In this document: in pieces, positions 11,701-26,203 of the stretch
Layout of the letters: the number at the start of each line of letters is the position of its first letter
Position numbering within the stretch: the stretch's first letter is position 1
DNA from: Turritopsis dohrnii
Taxonomy: Eukaryota > Cnidaria > Hydrozoa > Anthoathecata > Oceaniidae
DNA length: 64,000 nt
Assembly (NCBI GenBank): GCA_027922465.2
Contig: BQMF02000173.1
Coordinates: forward strand, 682,001-746,000
Direction: 5' to 3'
Made by a program: the position numbers and the translations under genes
Notes under the pieces: generated by a model
Told to the model about the DNA's origin: nothing
The model's database searches: none
What the model saw: the letters and a program-made list of their open reading frames with translations, nothing else

Positions 11701-14700
11701 CCCTGATCCAAATCTAGACCCTCATAAATTATTTGATCAAATTGAATTGGAAATGTGAGTCACATAAAGAATGACAGCACTCTTACCAATTCTAGTATAC
11801 AGTGCTCATTTGGTGTATTTCAATGCATTATGCGCTATAGATCTTACACAGTGAGCAAAACCGTTAAAATCACTGCGAGGAAGAGGATTTTTATGGAAAC
11901 ACGGTATATTTTTCCAGAGAATTGCACTTCTTCGCAGTGATTTTACAAATTTGCCCACTGGTTATACTCATCACGATATCCATCCTCTGACCTTGATACT
12001 GTTTTAGAGAAAAAGAAAAATGTTTGGCGAAATTATTTTCTTAAAACTTATTAACTGACTTCCTAGACACTTTAATTATACTTCAGATACTCTAATGAAA
12101 CAAATTTAGTTTGATAAAACGTACACAATGGTTTTCAAGACAGGACATTATGTGAATTACCGATTAATGCTTAGCAACAAATTTAGCAACACTACTATTA
12201 AGAAATGGTCATTTTTAAAGCAACATCATTACTGACGTCTGACCGTGATTGGCCATAAAAAAACTTGTATGCAACATTCAAAACAAAGTATTAAAATACT
12301 TACGGACGCAAGTTAATTGGAATCCAGTTTCTGTGGTTACCCGATTGTCTAACCGATATCCAGAAGCACACTGGCACGTTGCTGGTGCACCAATGTTATT
12401 GACGCAAACAGTGTTTGCACCAACACAGAAATCGACATCGTTACATTCATTTACATCTACAATAAGAAAACAGAATACATGTTATGTTTTCCTGAAGCTT
12501 ATTGGATATCATAGGATAAAACATTTTCATTGGGTGTATTAGTGGGCATTCACCAGATAGAAGCCAAGGTTGTAATGAAAGAAACGAAATATATTATATT
12601 ACCATCACAGATCAGGGATGAACCAGGTCCAGTACCCGGTCGAGCAGCATAGTTTGTATTGCAAGTACAGAAATATGATGACTGTGTATCAGTACAGAAT
12701 GAATTTGCTCCACAAGGATTATTCAAACACTCATCAACGAGTTGTACTAAAAACCAAAAACAAGGATTTTTCAATATATACAGCAATTTAATCATCTTAG
12801 AAATTTTAACCTTCCTAGAAATTACATTCAGCTGTTTGAGTTGGATAACATTTTTTTCAGTTAATTATCGATCTAACTAACAAACCAACTAGCCCTAATC
12901 TGGGTCGGCCATATCATAACATGGAATTAGATGGAATAGCTTGGAAGGGACTTCAACAGAAGCATTAGCTGCCATAACATAGTGGAATTAAATGAAACAG
13001 AAGGGACATCAACATAGGAACTGGCTGCCATAGCATAGAATGGAATTAAATGGAATAGAATGACAGGGACATTAACATAAGCAATGTAACTTAGAAATGC
13101 CTCTATCAAAAAAATACAGCCCACAAAAAAGCCATGCTGAATAACTACTGCCTATGCAGTTTTTAATCACTGTGCAGTCACATGCAAACCCTAACCTTAA
13201 CCCTATCTGTATAAATGTTGAACTTGTAAACAATCACTTGTAACAAAATAAACCAGAGTAATGTTCGTTAGTTGTTCTTTCAAATGACGGTAGAATATGT
13301 TATAACAGATAAAACTTGGAAGAATTGATATAAAAAAAAATACATTAAACAGAGTTCTCACATTGGCAGTTCAGTTGTCTGGTGCCTACGTTGTTCAATG
13401 GGACATACCCAGCATTACATTGACAGCTCGCAGACCCAGGACTGTTTACACATTGTGTGTTTGAACCAGTACAGTAGTTAGCATCGGCACATTCGTTGAT
13501 GTCTGACAGTAATAATGAAACAATAAGCAACATGGAATGGATTTTACTCTGTGCAACAACATGAAATTCAATTTATTTGCTTCATATTTCCCACAGCATT
13601 CAAAATCATTCAAATCATGTAATTATTATAAAGCTAACCTGCACATGACAATGAATCTCCGGTGCCAAAGTTAGGTTGATAACCGGAAAAGCAATCACAA
13701 CTATAACTTCCAGGTGAGTTATTGCAATTCACAAAGGCACCAGTACATGGAGACGCTAAGCATTCATTTGTATCTAAACATATTCAATGAATGTTTTGTA
13801 AACTGACATGAAATGATGTATTCGTGAAATCATATGAAATCTCGCAACTGAAGAAGCCTTGTCTCAAAATTTATCACGACTAAACTAATGAATGTCTATA
13901 ACAGGAACAATTCGGTTCTATAAATAGTCTTTTCAACAGGTACATATAATAAATATATAGCAGATAATATAAACATTATATCTTTTTAACCATGCAGTCG
14001 TATTGATATTTAATTTCGAAAAATTGACCTTTAGAGGTCAACTAAGTTGAAGAGCATAGCCAGTGACAAGAGAGAGGAATACATACTGGAAAAGTCATCT
14101 TAAATGTCATTTAAATAGTTTTTACAGATCTACTGATAATAAGAATTCTGATGTATCGCTATTTTATATGGGACCCTAAACATCATAGAAAATTAACATG
14201 GAAATTACACAATTCGAATGAAAACTCTTAATTCATAACATCAGATCTTATGTTTACTTTATGAAGAGCCTAACAATTATATGAATTAAAGATCACAGAA
14301 ATATACCAAACATGAACAAACAAGAAGTCAGAGAATGCAAAAAATTCGAATCAGCATTTCCTCTTCAAGTCTTAAAAGTATATCTTATCTACAAACAAAC
14401 ATTTTTATTCAACATAAAACCTCAAACACAATTCTTATTAGTCAAAGATAGCGAATTTTTCAGTCGAGTGCTACACTTTCACTCTCAGTTTTGAGTTTCT
14501 CCTTAACTCACCCAAGCTCTGAAAAAAATTCAAAAGAAGAACTCACCTGTACAAGACAACGTATTTTGAGATCCTGAATTAAATTGATAGCCACTAAGAC
14601 ATTGACATACATAACTTCCAACTGTGTTCACACACCGAACATTGAGACCGCCGCAAGGATTGTTCGAGCATTCATTCACATCTGCAAAGTTATAGAAATC

Positions 14701-17700
14701 AAAGACATTGTCACAACAGGTATATATTTTACAACATAATCATGATTTTGATAATCGAAATAATGGTAAGTAATGCAGCATTCGTTGCTGTTATAGGAAT
14801 ATCAAATTTGCGAGTCTTTTCAAATAGGAATGATATTTAATATGTTATTCTCTTAACAATACTCAAAATGTGTGACCAGGTTTAAACACCATACTCTTTA
14901 GAATGTGTGAACAGGTTTAAACATCACACTCTTTAGGAACTTGAAATTTGAAATGAACACATTTTTAATAAAAGTAATATAATAATGAAAACTAAAAGTC
15001 AATCAATAAAATAGCACTTAGTTTAATCATCGGTGAGAATAAAAATAATATGATTCTCATACTGGAATGATTTTAAAAAATAAACACAGGCTAACACAGA
15101 AAAATTGCCTCCCAAAGCTATTTTTGAAATAAATTCGCCATGTTGAATAAAATAAAATAAACCAAGAAAACAAACAAGACAAGAAATTAAAAGAGCGAAG
15201 CTTTTCGACTATATTGTCATCATCAGGCTCATGTATAAATGTACAAATTTTCAAAGCTATTTTTCTATCCAAAGGAACTGGCGGTCTGGACCCCCCAGAC
15301 GGGTTCGGGGGCAGTAGCCCCGGGAGCCAACGCTTTCTGGTGTATTCTAAGGCTTAGATTGGCTTAAAATGATATGAATTTAAGTGGTTCTGTCCTTTTT
15401 TCCCTAGTTTTAAATCGGGATAGTTTGACATTTTTTTCGTTTGAACGTCAAAGCGAAACAGCACAAGTAGCACAGTTATGTTCTACCATTTTGAGAAAAA
15501 TTTACCGTGACCAAATTGCTAAACCTAGATCTACATTCGGTAGTTATTCGCTCACGGTGAATTTTAAATGCTTAGCCTGCATCTACTTTCGGATAATTTG
15601 AAAGAAACCAAGGCGAAAGATGCTGCTAATGGTCATCAAAGTCATTTCACTTTTGAAACGGCAGGTAAGAAAAATAAGAATCAAGTTCGTTCATCACCAC
15701 AAAGACACCCTACTCGTGTTTATTTTGCACAAAATATTATTTTCAAAGGACAGTTGAGTTGCCACACCTGAACCCAGACATAAGATGACAGTTTGTGGAG
15801 GGCCATGTAGTGAGAAAAAGACACGCTTTCCTGTCTTTATTTTGTCGTTTTTTCCTTCTTTTGTTTAATACTTTTTATATGAGTTTTTATGTGAGTTTGG
15901 GATTTTGGGATCCCAAACTCACGAATCCCAAACTAGGTGACCGACCTCGACCTTGGCCTCTATTAGCCCCTGAAACATGATAATGTTTTTCCATTTTAAC
16001 TCCAGCAATGTGAACTAATGTATGTAGAACTACATACCTGAGCAGCCAGTTCCTCCGATACGACCATCTCCAGCATAACCACTTGGACATGTGCAGATGA
16101 AAAATGGAGAAGCAGAAATATCGGTACATGACGCCAAAGCCACACAGGGATTGCTATCACAGCCTGCTTCTGCAAAATTATAATGACAAACAGCAAATAA
16201 ATACTCCAAAAATTAAAAAAAGGTTTACAAGGTTCAACATTTCATGATGCATTCATCTGTTTAAACAAGCTTAGTAAAAAAAAGCATTCGCAGTACACCA
16301 ATTGAGTTATATTAGCCAATCATTTTCACCTATCCAATTTCAACTTACTTCATACATGAAAATCCATTATTGTATTGGATGAAATCTCCTGACCATACTA
16401 TTACTATTCCGGACTGCTAAATGTTATTTTCTTGTTTTAGAAGATATATGCACAGGCCGCCCAGTTAACATGACATGATGAAAAATAATAGACAAAATGG
16501 TTGTAAAATGAGTTAAATGAGTAAAAGACAAAAGGACGGATAAATTGGATAATACAGGCCTTTACAATTTTCCTTTCTATATATCTATGAAGCATCAAAA
16601 ATGACTCACCCAGATACAGGGACCGTGAAGCAAAATTTCATTTTGGGGGTTTGACTAATTAGAGCCAAGTAAAATTAGTGAATTTTATTGGACTAGACGG
16701 TGCTTGAGATAACAAATGAAATTCAGACAGGATATTGAACTGGATAGTCATTCAAGTGCAAAAAACAAATAGCTCCATGTCTACCATCTTGTTTCAGCAA
16801 CTTTCACCCTGATCCAAATCTAGACCCTCATATATTTGATCAAATTGAATTGGGAATCTGAGTCACTTAAAGAATATAAGCACTCATACCAATTCTAGTA
16901 TACAGTGCTCATTAAGTGTATTTCAATGCATTATACTTCATTTACCTTCGCCAACAATGTTTATATTGTCAATGGCCCAATCTGCATCAAAACGCCCTTC
17001 TGTGGTGGCTCTGATTTGGAACTAAACAAATACAACACATGAACTTACATTTGTCACATTGGTAACCTTAGTTTATTTGTTCTTTGCTAAACAAATGTTA
17101 CTGTATACACATTGATTTTCCAAATGGGCATCTACAAAAAAAGCGTCTGCTATAACTGTGATTTTTCTTGACCCGTTTTTTCATTCCAAGATCACCAGCA
17201 GTTGACCTTTAAGCTGAATATTCCTCCGAAAGGGTCAACATCAATGTCATGACTTATTCATCTCACTCATGCTCAATACATGTTTTTCTTTTTATAAGCA
17301 TATTAAATTTTTGGATGAGGCTCAGTTATGCTTAAGCTTCACAAAATAAAGGCTGGATTTATGCTTATGGTATGCTTATTATATACAATATAATTCAGTA
17401 TTCTTGAAAACGAAATAAAAATTAGCATAAACATGCTATATTACTCTTATTGGCTCCTTAAAAGCTGATAATTCACACTTTGTCATTTTGGTGTTTTATG
17501 ATACAAACAATGTATTATTAACATAACTTATTGAAGTTTAATATGCATGCTTCTTCTTACAAACAACATTTGATTTCATTTAAATTTTGTAGTAATCTAG
17601 TGTAAACTATAAAAGGAAATAGGAAGAGAGAAATAACATTTCAAGTGTATAGACCACATTAGCTTAGATACACTTAGGACTTAGGAGATTACTTACAGGA

Positions 17701-20700
17701 CTTCAATGATAACAGTGAAATTTGTACATATTACATTATACAACTGAGGAACTATCCTGTGTAATTATTTGTTAATAATAATAATTATAATAATAATAAT
17801 AATAGCAGGAACAACACAGGCTTATGAATATGCTTAGTGTATGCTCTTTTTTTGACAAAACTGAGGCTGGGTATGCTTATAAACATCATATGCTTATATA
17901 AAAAAAAAACATGTATATATATACTTCATCATTGTTTTTCACTTTTGGCAATGAATTGTTCTATCACGTGTAGTTGTGAAAAGTTTTTAGATATTATATT
18001 AATCGTAATTTTTTTTCCTTTATTTAGAACTTTATTTTTTTTTCATGAGGAATATAATCAACATCTTCGAAGATGTTTCAAGAAAAATATAACCACAAGA
18101 AAAATTTGTATATAAAAAAAGTCATATATATACCGAAGTCAAGACTTATCTATTACTTTTAAGGCATGTATTCAAATTTTTCAAATCAATCAAACTTCTA
18201 CAAGAGTTTCTACAAGACATTCACTAGAATTTATGTTTGAAAACATAAAAATTAAAGCAGAAGGCAAGTCATAAGGAAAGTATATAAGACTTTCAATGAA
18301 TTTACTTACTCTGAAGTTTTGACCAGGATTATTCAAAGGTATTGATGTGAAGTTCCAAGCTTTTGATGGGTTTTGACCGTCATTGATAAGCACATCAATA
18401 GTTTGTCCGTCAGCCCTTATTATTCGTAATGCTATAAAAGGATTTATCAAGAATATATACTCAGCAATTGGTCACATTCATAAATCAAGCAAGTTGAAAC
18501 TGACTGTAGCAGTTAATGCAAAAAAATCCCTTCTTAAAACTTTCCAAAGAGGGAGAACATTCATTGTTTTCTTAATTGATTGACTTATACAATTGAAACA
18601 AACAAAACAATATAATGCAGAGATAATATATAATCCCCTCTGACCCCTTATAATTCATTCACATTACAAATATATGAATAATTAAAATTACTTACTAAGA
18701 TCTCCTAAAGAGCTTCCATGATCGTAAAAGTAGAGAGTAAGTCTCAAGTTTTGCAGATTTGAATTATATGTTATTGTGGGGGATGTAATTACACCAGTTC
18801 TTGCGTCAGCAGGTCGGAAGCTAGCTTCAAAGTGAATATACCAGTCACCCTCTAGAAAATCAAAATATAGTTTATGATGAAAAAAGAATAAAAATGCAAC
18901 AGTTTGATAATAATAACAAACACAATGATTTCAATTTTGTTTTTGTTTTTCATTTCGATAATTTCCAGTCATCATCTTCTGATCAAAAGGTGAACTTCAA
19001 CCTACATGTTATATTATGCTAAGACATGCATTCTTTGTCCACACGTGTCATAAGAATAATATTGGACAGAACTTTTTTTCCCATTTAAACATTTGAGGTG
19101 CTACATTCAGATAGACATGTCACAAGTTATAAAGAAACTAAAGTATATATATAATGTTGCAATTTATAATTTGTACTTCACAAATAAAAATTTATTAGAA
19201 AAGAACACAAAAGTTGTATTATTTTTTCTTCTTAAATGGAAAGCTAATTGATTGATTGATTGAATATAATCCCACCCAACAAATTTGTTGCCCACTGCAA
19301 TAGCTCCCTAAACGATGCTTCTTATCTGAAGAGGGTGTATAGGTCACTTGGTAAGGGTGTATAGCTCACTTGGTAAGACAGTTGGCTTGTAATACAAGGG
19401 TGATAGTTGGTAGTTGTTCAAACCCTGGCACTGTAGAATGCTAATGTGATATGGAAAAATAACATATTAGTCAGGTAGCTACTTGCAAAAAAAATTGGAA
19501 ATGAGAGGGACAATGTAAAACTACTTTCAACTGTTAGATATCATCCGTTAGAACTAGAAAATCATTGCCGGAATATATCTGAAATTATTTACTGGGCGTG
19601 TCCAGTACGATTTTTATTTTGATGACGTCACACAATAAAACCAAAATTATTTTTGAAATTTTTCAAGTATTATTATTACTTTAGCCTTAGTCTGCGATTC
19701 AAGGCTATTTTCCACTAAGCGGAATCCCGAGGTTATACCATTGCGCATGCGTTCTGATTGGTTTATAGGCGTACGCAGAGTGTATTTCCACTAAGCGGAA
19801 ATGTCCGCGCGGACAAAACGAAAGATCAGAACTGAAGAGTAACTAATTTGTTTATGTACAGTAGTGAAATGTCTTTCATACAAAAAAAACATATACATTG
19901 GATTATTTCTTCAAAATTGTTGCCCCGCAAGGGGCTCTGTAGCTTCACGACCTAGGCAAAGTGTTGGCAAATTTTCTCCTTTTTTTTAAGACAATCCCTT
20001 TTCGGAAAGTGAGTTTCCATTTCGGATAATTTGTTTATTCAAAGTAGATAATGACAGACCAGCACTCCATGCTAAACATAATACATAAAAGGGTATTTTT
20101 ATTATAATTTCATCAAATTGTTATTCTTTTATAACCTTTTATAGTCAATTTGCCTAATTATTCCGCACTTTTTGAAAATTTACGAATTTTTTGTAACCGT
20201 TCGGGATACCCTGCAGAGTACCGTTGTGAAAACTTCCGTCATTTCTCTGTCTACCATTTTGCACTTAAATTAGCAGCAAACGATTATTCAAAGTGACAAA
20301 ATAGCTGTTTTTCGATGCGGGATGATTCGATCCAAAAAGACTCTAATTATTCCGCATTTTTTCCTAATCATCCCGCACCATCTTTTAGCGCGAAAGAAAG
20401 ACAACCAATAATCTTGCTATTTACGTTTTTGGTTACATTCGATTCGAAGATATTCGAACACATTGTTGTGTCTATAAAACGATGCAATAAGAATTACTGT
20501 TTAACCTTTTTCGACCAATCAAAATGCTCCAGGGCAGATCTACAAGATTAATGCAGGATATTTAGGCCATGCGCCGTTTAAAAAGGTTTCCACCGGGTTA
20601 ACACATCAAACAGAGGTTTAAAAATGCTTGCTTTGCCTAGCTATTCCTAGTTCTGTTTTGTGTGACCAATTTAGTAAAAGTGCGGGATGATTAGGAAAGT

Positions 20701-23700
20701 CACCTAATTTTACCGCACCTAATCATCCTGCACCCATTTTGAGCAATCCGCCCGCTCAAAAACCTTTAAAGTGTGTATTTTTTGAAAGGTTATTTAACTG
20801 TATAGCCTTTAGCGAAGTTAATTTCCCGGAATTGAAGCCCCACAGTGCATCACTTCAAAAGTTGTAAACTCGCTCCGAAAAACAACGTAACAGCCATTAT
20901 GAAGCATAAACTTTGAAGAGCTGTTGTTAGCTGGGGGACGAAGGCAGAAGTAAAATTTGAAAGGGAGAAGGCAGGGGTATGTTTGAAATGCATGAATTAA
21001 ACATCACTTATCCTTAAAGAAACCTAGTTTCGTGGATATTAGTATTTTTAAAAGTGCGGGATGAATGGGCATGCGGAATAATTAGGCAAATTGACTATAC
21101 TACTTTTGGAAGTTATTTTGGACGTTTTATATTTCCATTTCAATCTTTAAAAGTTTTATTAACTAGTCCTTAAAATATTTACGTGCGACACGTGAACCGA
21201 TTTCGTTATGTTTTGTAGAAGTTGTGGAGAACTTCGTGTAAAAGAAACTTTAAAGAAGAATTTTAAGAATATTTTCATGTTTATACCTAATGTTAATCGT
21301 TAGAAGACTTCTTAGAGAGAAAATGATTGTGTTTTAGGGAAATGTGCTCGAGAAAGAAGAAAATGAAGGTTTCATAACAAGTTAAACTATCCTATGTTGA
21401 AAAAACTTACAGCATCCATCAAGAATATCAAAATTACTGGGGAAATATGTAATCAATACATGTACAAAATTTTCTCATTAATGCATGAAACGTGCTCATC
21501 TCAATCAAAAGAAAGTTTTATAGAACTGACACAAAACTTTATAAAGAGAATGTTTTTTTGTTGTTTTTTGCACATATTGACAAACGCTTTAAGAATATGT
21601 GCATAATGCTTGGTGTGATAGAACATTGGTATCTGTATCAACTGTCTTCAAAAGAGCACTGACATTTGAAGATATCGAAAAAATGTAGATAACTAGAACT
21701 GCCAAAGAAGGACAAATTTCTAAAATTTGGAAATGAATTGAATGTAGAGTGTGTCAACTACATACTGAAAGAAGTATAAACATAATGTGCAATGCAATGC
21801 AAAGTTTTTTTCTGGCTACGAAATGTGGATAAGCTATAGTAAATTGAAAAATGGTTGCGATAAAGAGTGCGTTTACATGAGAGCCGTACTGAACTCAAAC
21901 CGGTTTTGAATTTCAAGCCTCCAGTTACGAGTTTCAATACGGGTTCTTATTTCAGTACTGTTCCTGGTCACACCTTCAGTGATGTTTACATGATAACAGC
22001 TGACTGAAATTTTACCCGTGATGATTTCAAACCTATTTCTCAAATAATAGGTTTGAAATTTCGATACGGCTTGGAAAGGTGTGAAAGTTTTCACATTTCA
22101 TTGTTTTATCATAAAAGGTGTTAACAAGCATGCGCAATTTAATTAAATTTTGCTGACACATAATGAAATAAAAATGTAGAATGTGCTAAATTTATTCCAT
22201 CGTGTATAGAAAATTTTTCTACCCGTATTGAAATCTCAAACCGTTCAGTATGGCTCTCATGTAAAAACACACTTGTAGAGAGAGCTAGAACTAGTAAATC
22301 TGTTGTTTCGATTTTTAGTTAATTAAAAGTTTCATCTTTTTGTTCATTATGAACAAAAAGATGAAACTTTTAATTAACTTAGAGTGCATTTACATGAAAG
22401 CCTTAGTATATTGATAAGCTTCAACTGGTGAATTCTCAATTTGCTTCCAATTTGTGCCAATTTTTTAATGAGTACTCAAAGAAGAAGTGGAAAGTGTATT
22501 TTTCGAATTTTTCAGTCACTTTTTCTAATTTAGCCATAAATAAGCATATACCTTCAATTTTTAGACCTGTTTGAGCTAATCATTTGGTTGTAATAGACCT
22601 GAATAGTGTTGAGGCATACAATTGTGGAAGTTGTCAATCTATATATATAACTTTTTTCAAGTGATTTTGGTTCACTTCTACCAAATATTATATTTTAAAT
22701 TTATATTTTGCAAATTGTTGGACCTATTCTGTATAAGCATTTCAAACAAGAAAAGAATGGATAAATTCAATGGATAAGCTTGAGCAGTTAGGCACAACTT
22801 CTAATTAAGCTATGAAGCTTAATTTGGAGTTTCGCCTAATTTGGCTATCAATGCAAGTCTAATTAAGCTGTTTGTAGCTTAATTAAGCGTATATATTCGC
22901 TTTTTCGATATTTTTACACTTTAAACGACCAATTCGCATCATGATAAATTCATGTTATGATGGATAGTTTCATTTTGGATCATCTGACCACGTTTGTAGA
23001 AAAATCTCACGGGGAAAAACGAGAATTTTCTTGAAAATGTTAAGCAGCTAACTAAGCGTATTTTTATGTACTTTGACTATTGCGATGAACGCAACCCAAT
23101 ATGTACTGCTACTAATTAGCAGTTTTCTTTATTCGCCTAATTTGGCGAATCAACTACTAATTTGGAGACACACCGTTTAATTTGGCGGTGAATATGTCTA
23201 TGCTGTTTTTTGACTTTCGGCTACGTAGAATTTTTCAATTTTTTTTGTCAAAACATTCTTAACCATTATGTAAACACTTCACAATCGAAAAGAGCGTGCG
23301 ACCAGAAATTTTTCTATGTGTTTCTCATCTTTTAATTTTTTTATGGCTATTTTTTTAATTTCTTTATGGCTTAATTAGACTGCTGACTTCTCCTAACTAA
23401 GCGTCATCCTCTAAATTAAGCTTCATAGCTTAATTAGAAGTTGTGCCTAACTGTTGAGGCGGGGCATTTTAGCTTTAGCAACTAACTAGTTTACTGGAAA
23501 CAAGAGCCATTAGCAGTAGCTTTGACATTTCTCACAACACATAACAATTAAAATATTAAACAATAGCATATTTATTTATACCTGCTCTGTTGCTGGATTA
23601 GATATTAGATTAGATATCTCAGGATTGGAAGCCAAAGAAACGAGGGAAACGAAGTTATAGTTCTCCCATGTTCTTCTTCCACGTCTATCTATGCCATGTT

Positions 23701-26167
23701 TACTTATACAAATCCGCATTTCTCAGCAAAATTCCGAAGATATTATTGATCAGCATTCCAAACCGCTCAAATGAAGTTGGAAGAACTTCAACTTCAAATG
23801 CGCACTGCACATTGCTGGATGTCCGCCTGAAAATCATAATATCTCAGAAGAGCGCATGCGCAAATGCTGTCCGCGCGACATCGCGCGATTAATTCCCCTT
23901 AGTGGAAAATGGCCTTCAGAGTCTGCGAATCCCCACTAAAAACTCAACATAAATTGCAGCCTTTAATATTACATACATTTAAAATACGTTTGCTTTGATA
24001 TTTTATCACTTAATTGATGAAGGAATGAATATTAATCGAGTAGGTCTAAACATTGTTATCGTTTATGCCTGTTTCCCACCAGTAAGATATCTGAAAAAAT
24101 AACGTTTATATAACTTTTTAGGGCTTTAAGTAAAATTTTGAAAGCATTTTTTAACATAATACAGGTGATAGGCAACAAGAATGTAATGTGAATTGGAACC
24201 GATTAGAACCTGAACCAATTCCAGTTCTGAAAAAACAGCCTTTTTTCACTCAATTGCAGAAAGGGTAATATTTTTTTTTTGCGGAGTGCAGTTATGCGGA
24301 ACATCATGCTGGCCGTCATGGTTTTTAGTAAGTTGCATGAAGCATGGGCCATTGCATGTTTATGAATAAGAAAATAACCAAACTGTGAAGGATTCCCTTT
24401 TCTTTCAGATGCATTTGATTGTTTGTTAGAATTCTGAAAGATCCCTTCTCTGTATCTTTATAATGAAATATGTACCGCACAATATGTTCATGTTCAGTTA
24501 TTGTGGAAAACCTTATATCGCCTGATTTCAAGTAAGGGACTCACGAATAGTGTCATTTAGAGTAAAGAGATCATGAAATTTTAATAGCTCTTCATTTGAA
24601 ATACCGACAAATTTTGAACAAGGCGTCATCATCTGAAACGAACAAACTTCTAGAGCGCCTTCATTTGAAAAACAAGTGTTCATCTAAAACGACTCGACGA
24701 CTTGAATGTCGACTTATTGTGAATCGCATTAACTTCTAAAACGATTCAACGACTTGACAAACAAGATTTTGGCGCCGAATTAACTTCATAGGTGGCGGTC
24801 AGAACAAAGTGGTTGCGTTATTTGGAATTTTGGAGTTAAGTAGACGTTTTTCCCCGGTAATCCTCCGAATTCGTTATATGGACTTCCAACTGCAAAACTA
24901 ATAATACCTCCTACCCTTTACGATACTATTGTAAGTTGAACATTTATATATAGATGAGAATATTGTTAGCTGGTGCTTTTGAAAGTTTCTTAAATTCAGA
25001 TCAAAGCTTCTAAACGTTCTTAGAGCTCACTTTATTATTGGCTGAAATTAAAATTTACTTTTATGCTCAGAGCACAAATACAAGCTGTGTGTGCTAGGAA
25101 TGAAAGAAAAAGCTCTACATTCATACATATTTCTTCTCCATTCCTTTTACTAGAGGGTATCTTTATGTCTTAATACTGAAAAGTATTGAGTTACCAAAAA
25201 TCCATTCATGGAATTTTTGAAACACACAAAAAGATGATTGTAGCTTATATGAAATTTCCAAAATTAAGATATTCTTCAAAATGCACATCGTTCCCTTAAC
25301 AGAAATCCGTACAACCGAACTTGAAAATGTTTAATGCTGATTCTCACATGAACTGCACAAAATAGAGGCGGAAAAAAAGAAAAAGGTATTCTGACCTGGC
25401 CATGGCAATGTTTTCAAAAACGGGAAAAAACGATAGGTCACCTAATGTTCAAGTTGTTTTTGTTTTTGTTTTTTGTTTTTTATACAATAATATACGTCTA
25501 ATACATTACATGAAAATGAAAATACAAAATACAAAATACAAAATTCATGTGTATTTGAAAAATACACAAAATACACAAAATGTGTATTTGACACACCGCT
25601 TCAGTATTCAGTGCGTCGTTTGATAGAGAGTTGGTAAATGTCGAACCATGCTTTTCTTGTTCCCCTTATACAAAGAATGACTGCATTTATGAGGGCAAAG
25701 GACACTTTCCGTCGCATCCAGCTGTCAAGAATACTAATAGGCTGCTTTCTTTTTTCTGCTAATAATTTGATTAACCTTTTGAAGAAAAGAAAACGTGACA
25801 TCGCGACCCATACCACCAAGAGCGCTGAAAACAAGTGGCGTAAAAGAGCCATTCTCCACACTCAGAATTCTTTCGTTATATGATTTCCTTTTCTCTTTTT
25901 CATTTACTTCGTACATTTTTTCTGTTTCCTTGTCAACGTAACACCAGCTGTTGGGTTAAAAACCCTCACGTCAAAAAATGCTTTTTGGCCAGTTGTCCAG
26001 AAACCATGTGCTGAGATGTCCAGTCTCGCGTCATTCGTTCTGTTTGCTGTTCTTTCGTTCAATGTTACACCAGAGAGTGGACGCAACTGTAGCTCGATTT
26101 TCACGTCCGGACAAACTTCTGTTAGTAAGTGTGTAGTCGTGTCTTTTAAAGAATTGTGTTGCTGCGT

Positions 26168-26203
<36 letters not shown>

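Larger units (their letters stand above)
19701..23916. mobile_element. Inverted-repeat pair enclosing 4.2 kb of nested elements
   Basis: aaggctattttccactaagc plus ggaat at 19701-19725 is repeated in inverted form at 23892-23916 with two mismatches. Several younger elements lie inside. No transposase ORF is visible, so it is either a non-autonomous element grown by insertions or two facing MITE copies. A related sequence (gccttagtctgcgattc against gccttcagagtctgcgaat) borders both ends. Confidence 0.45.

Noticed and set aside
19332..19440. Functional tRNA gene
   Set aside because: The T arm is interrupted (extra bases around the B box) and the 5' part is duplicated; better read as a SINE or pseudogene.
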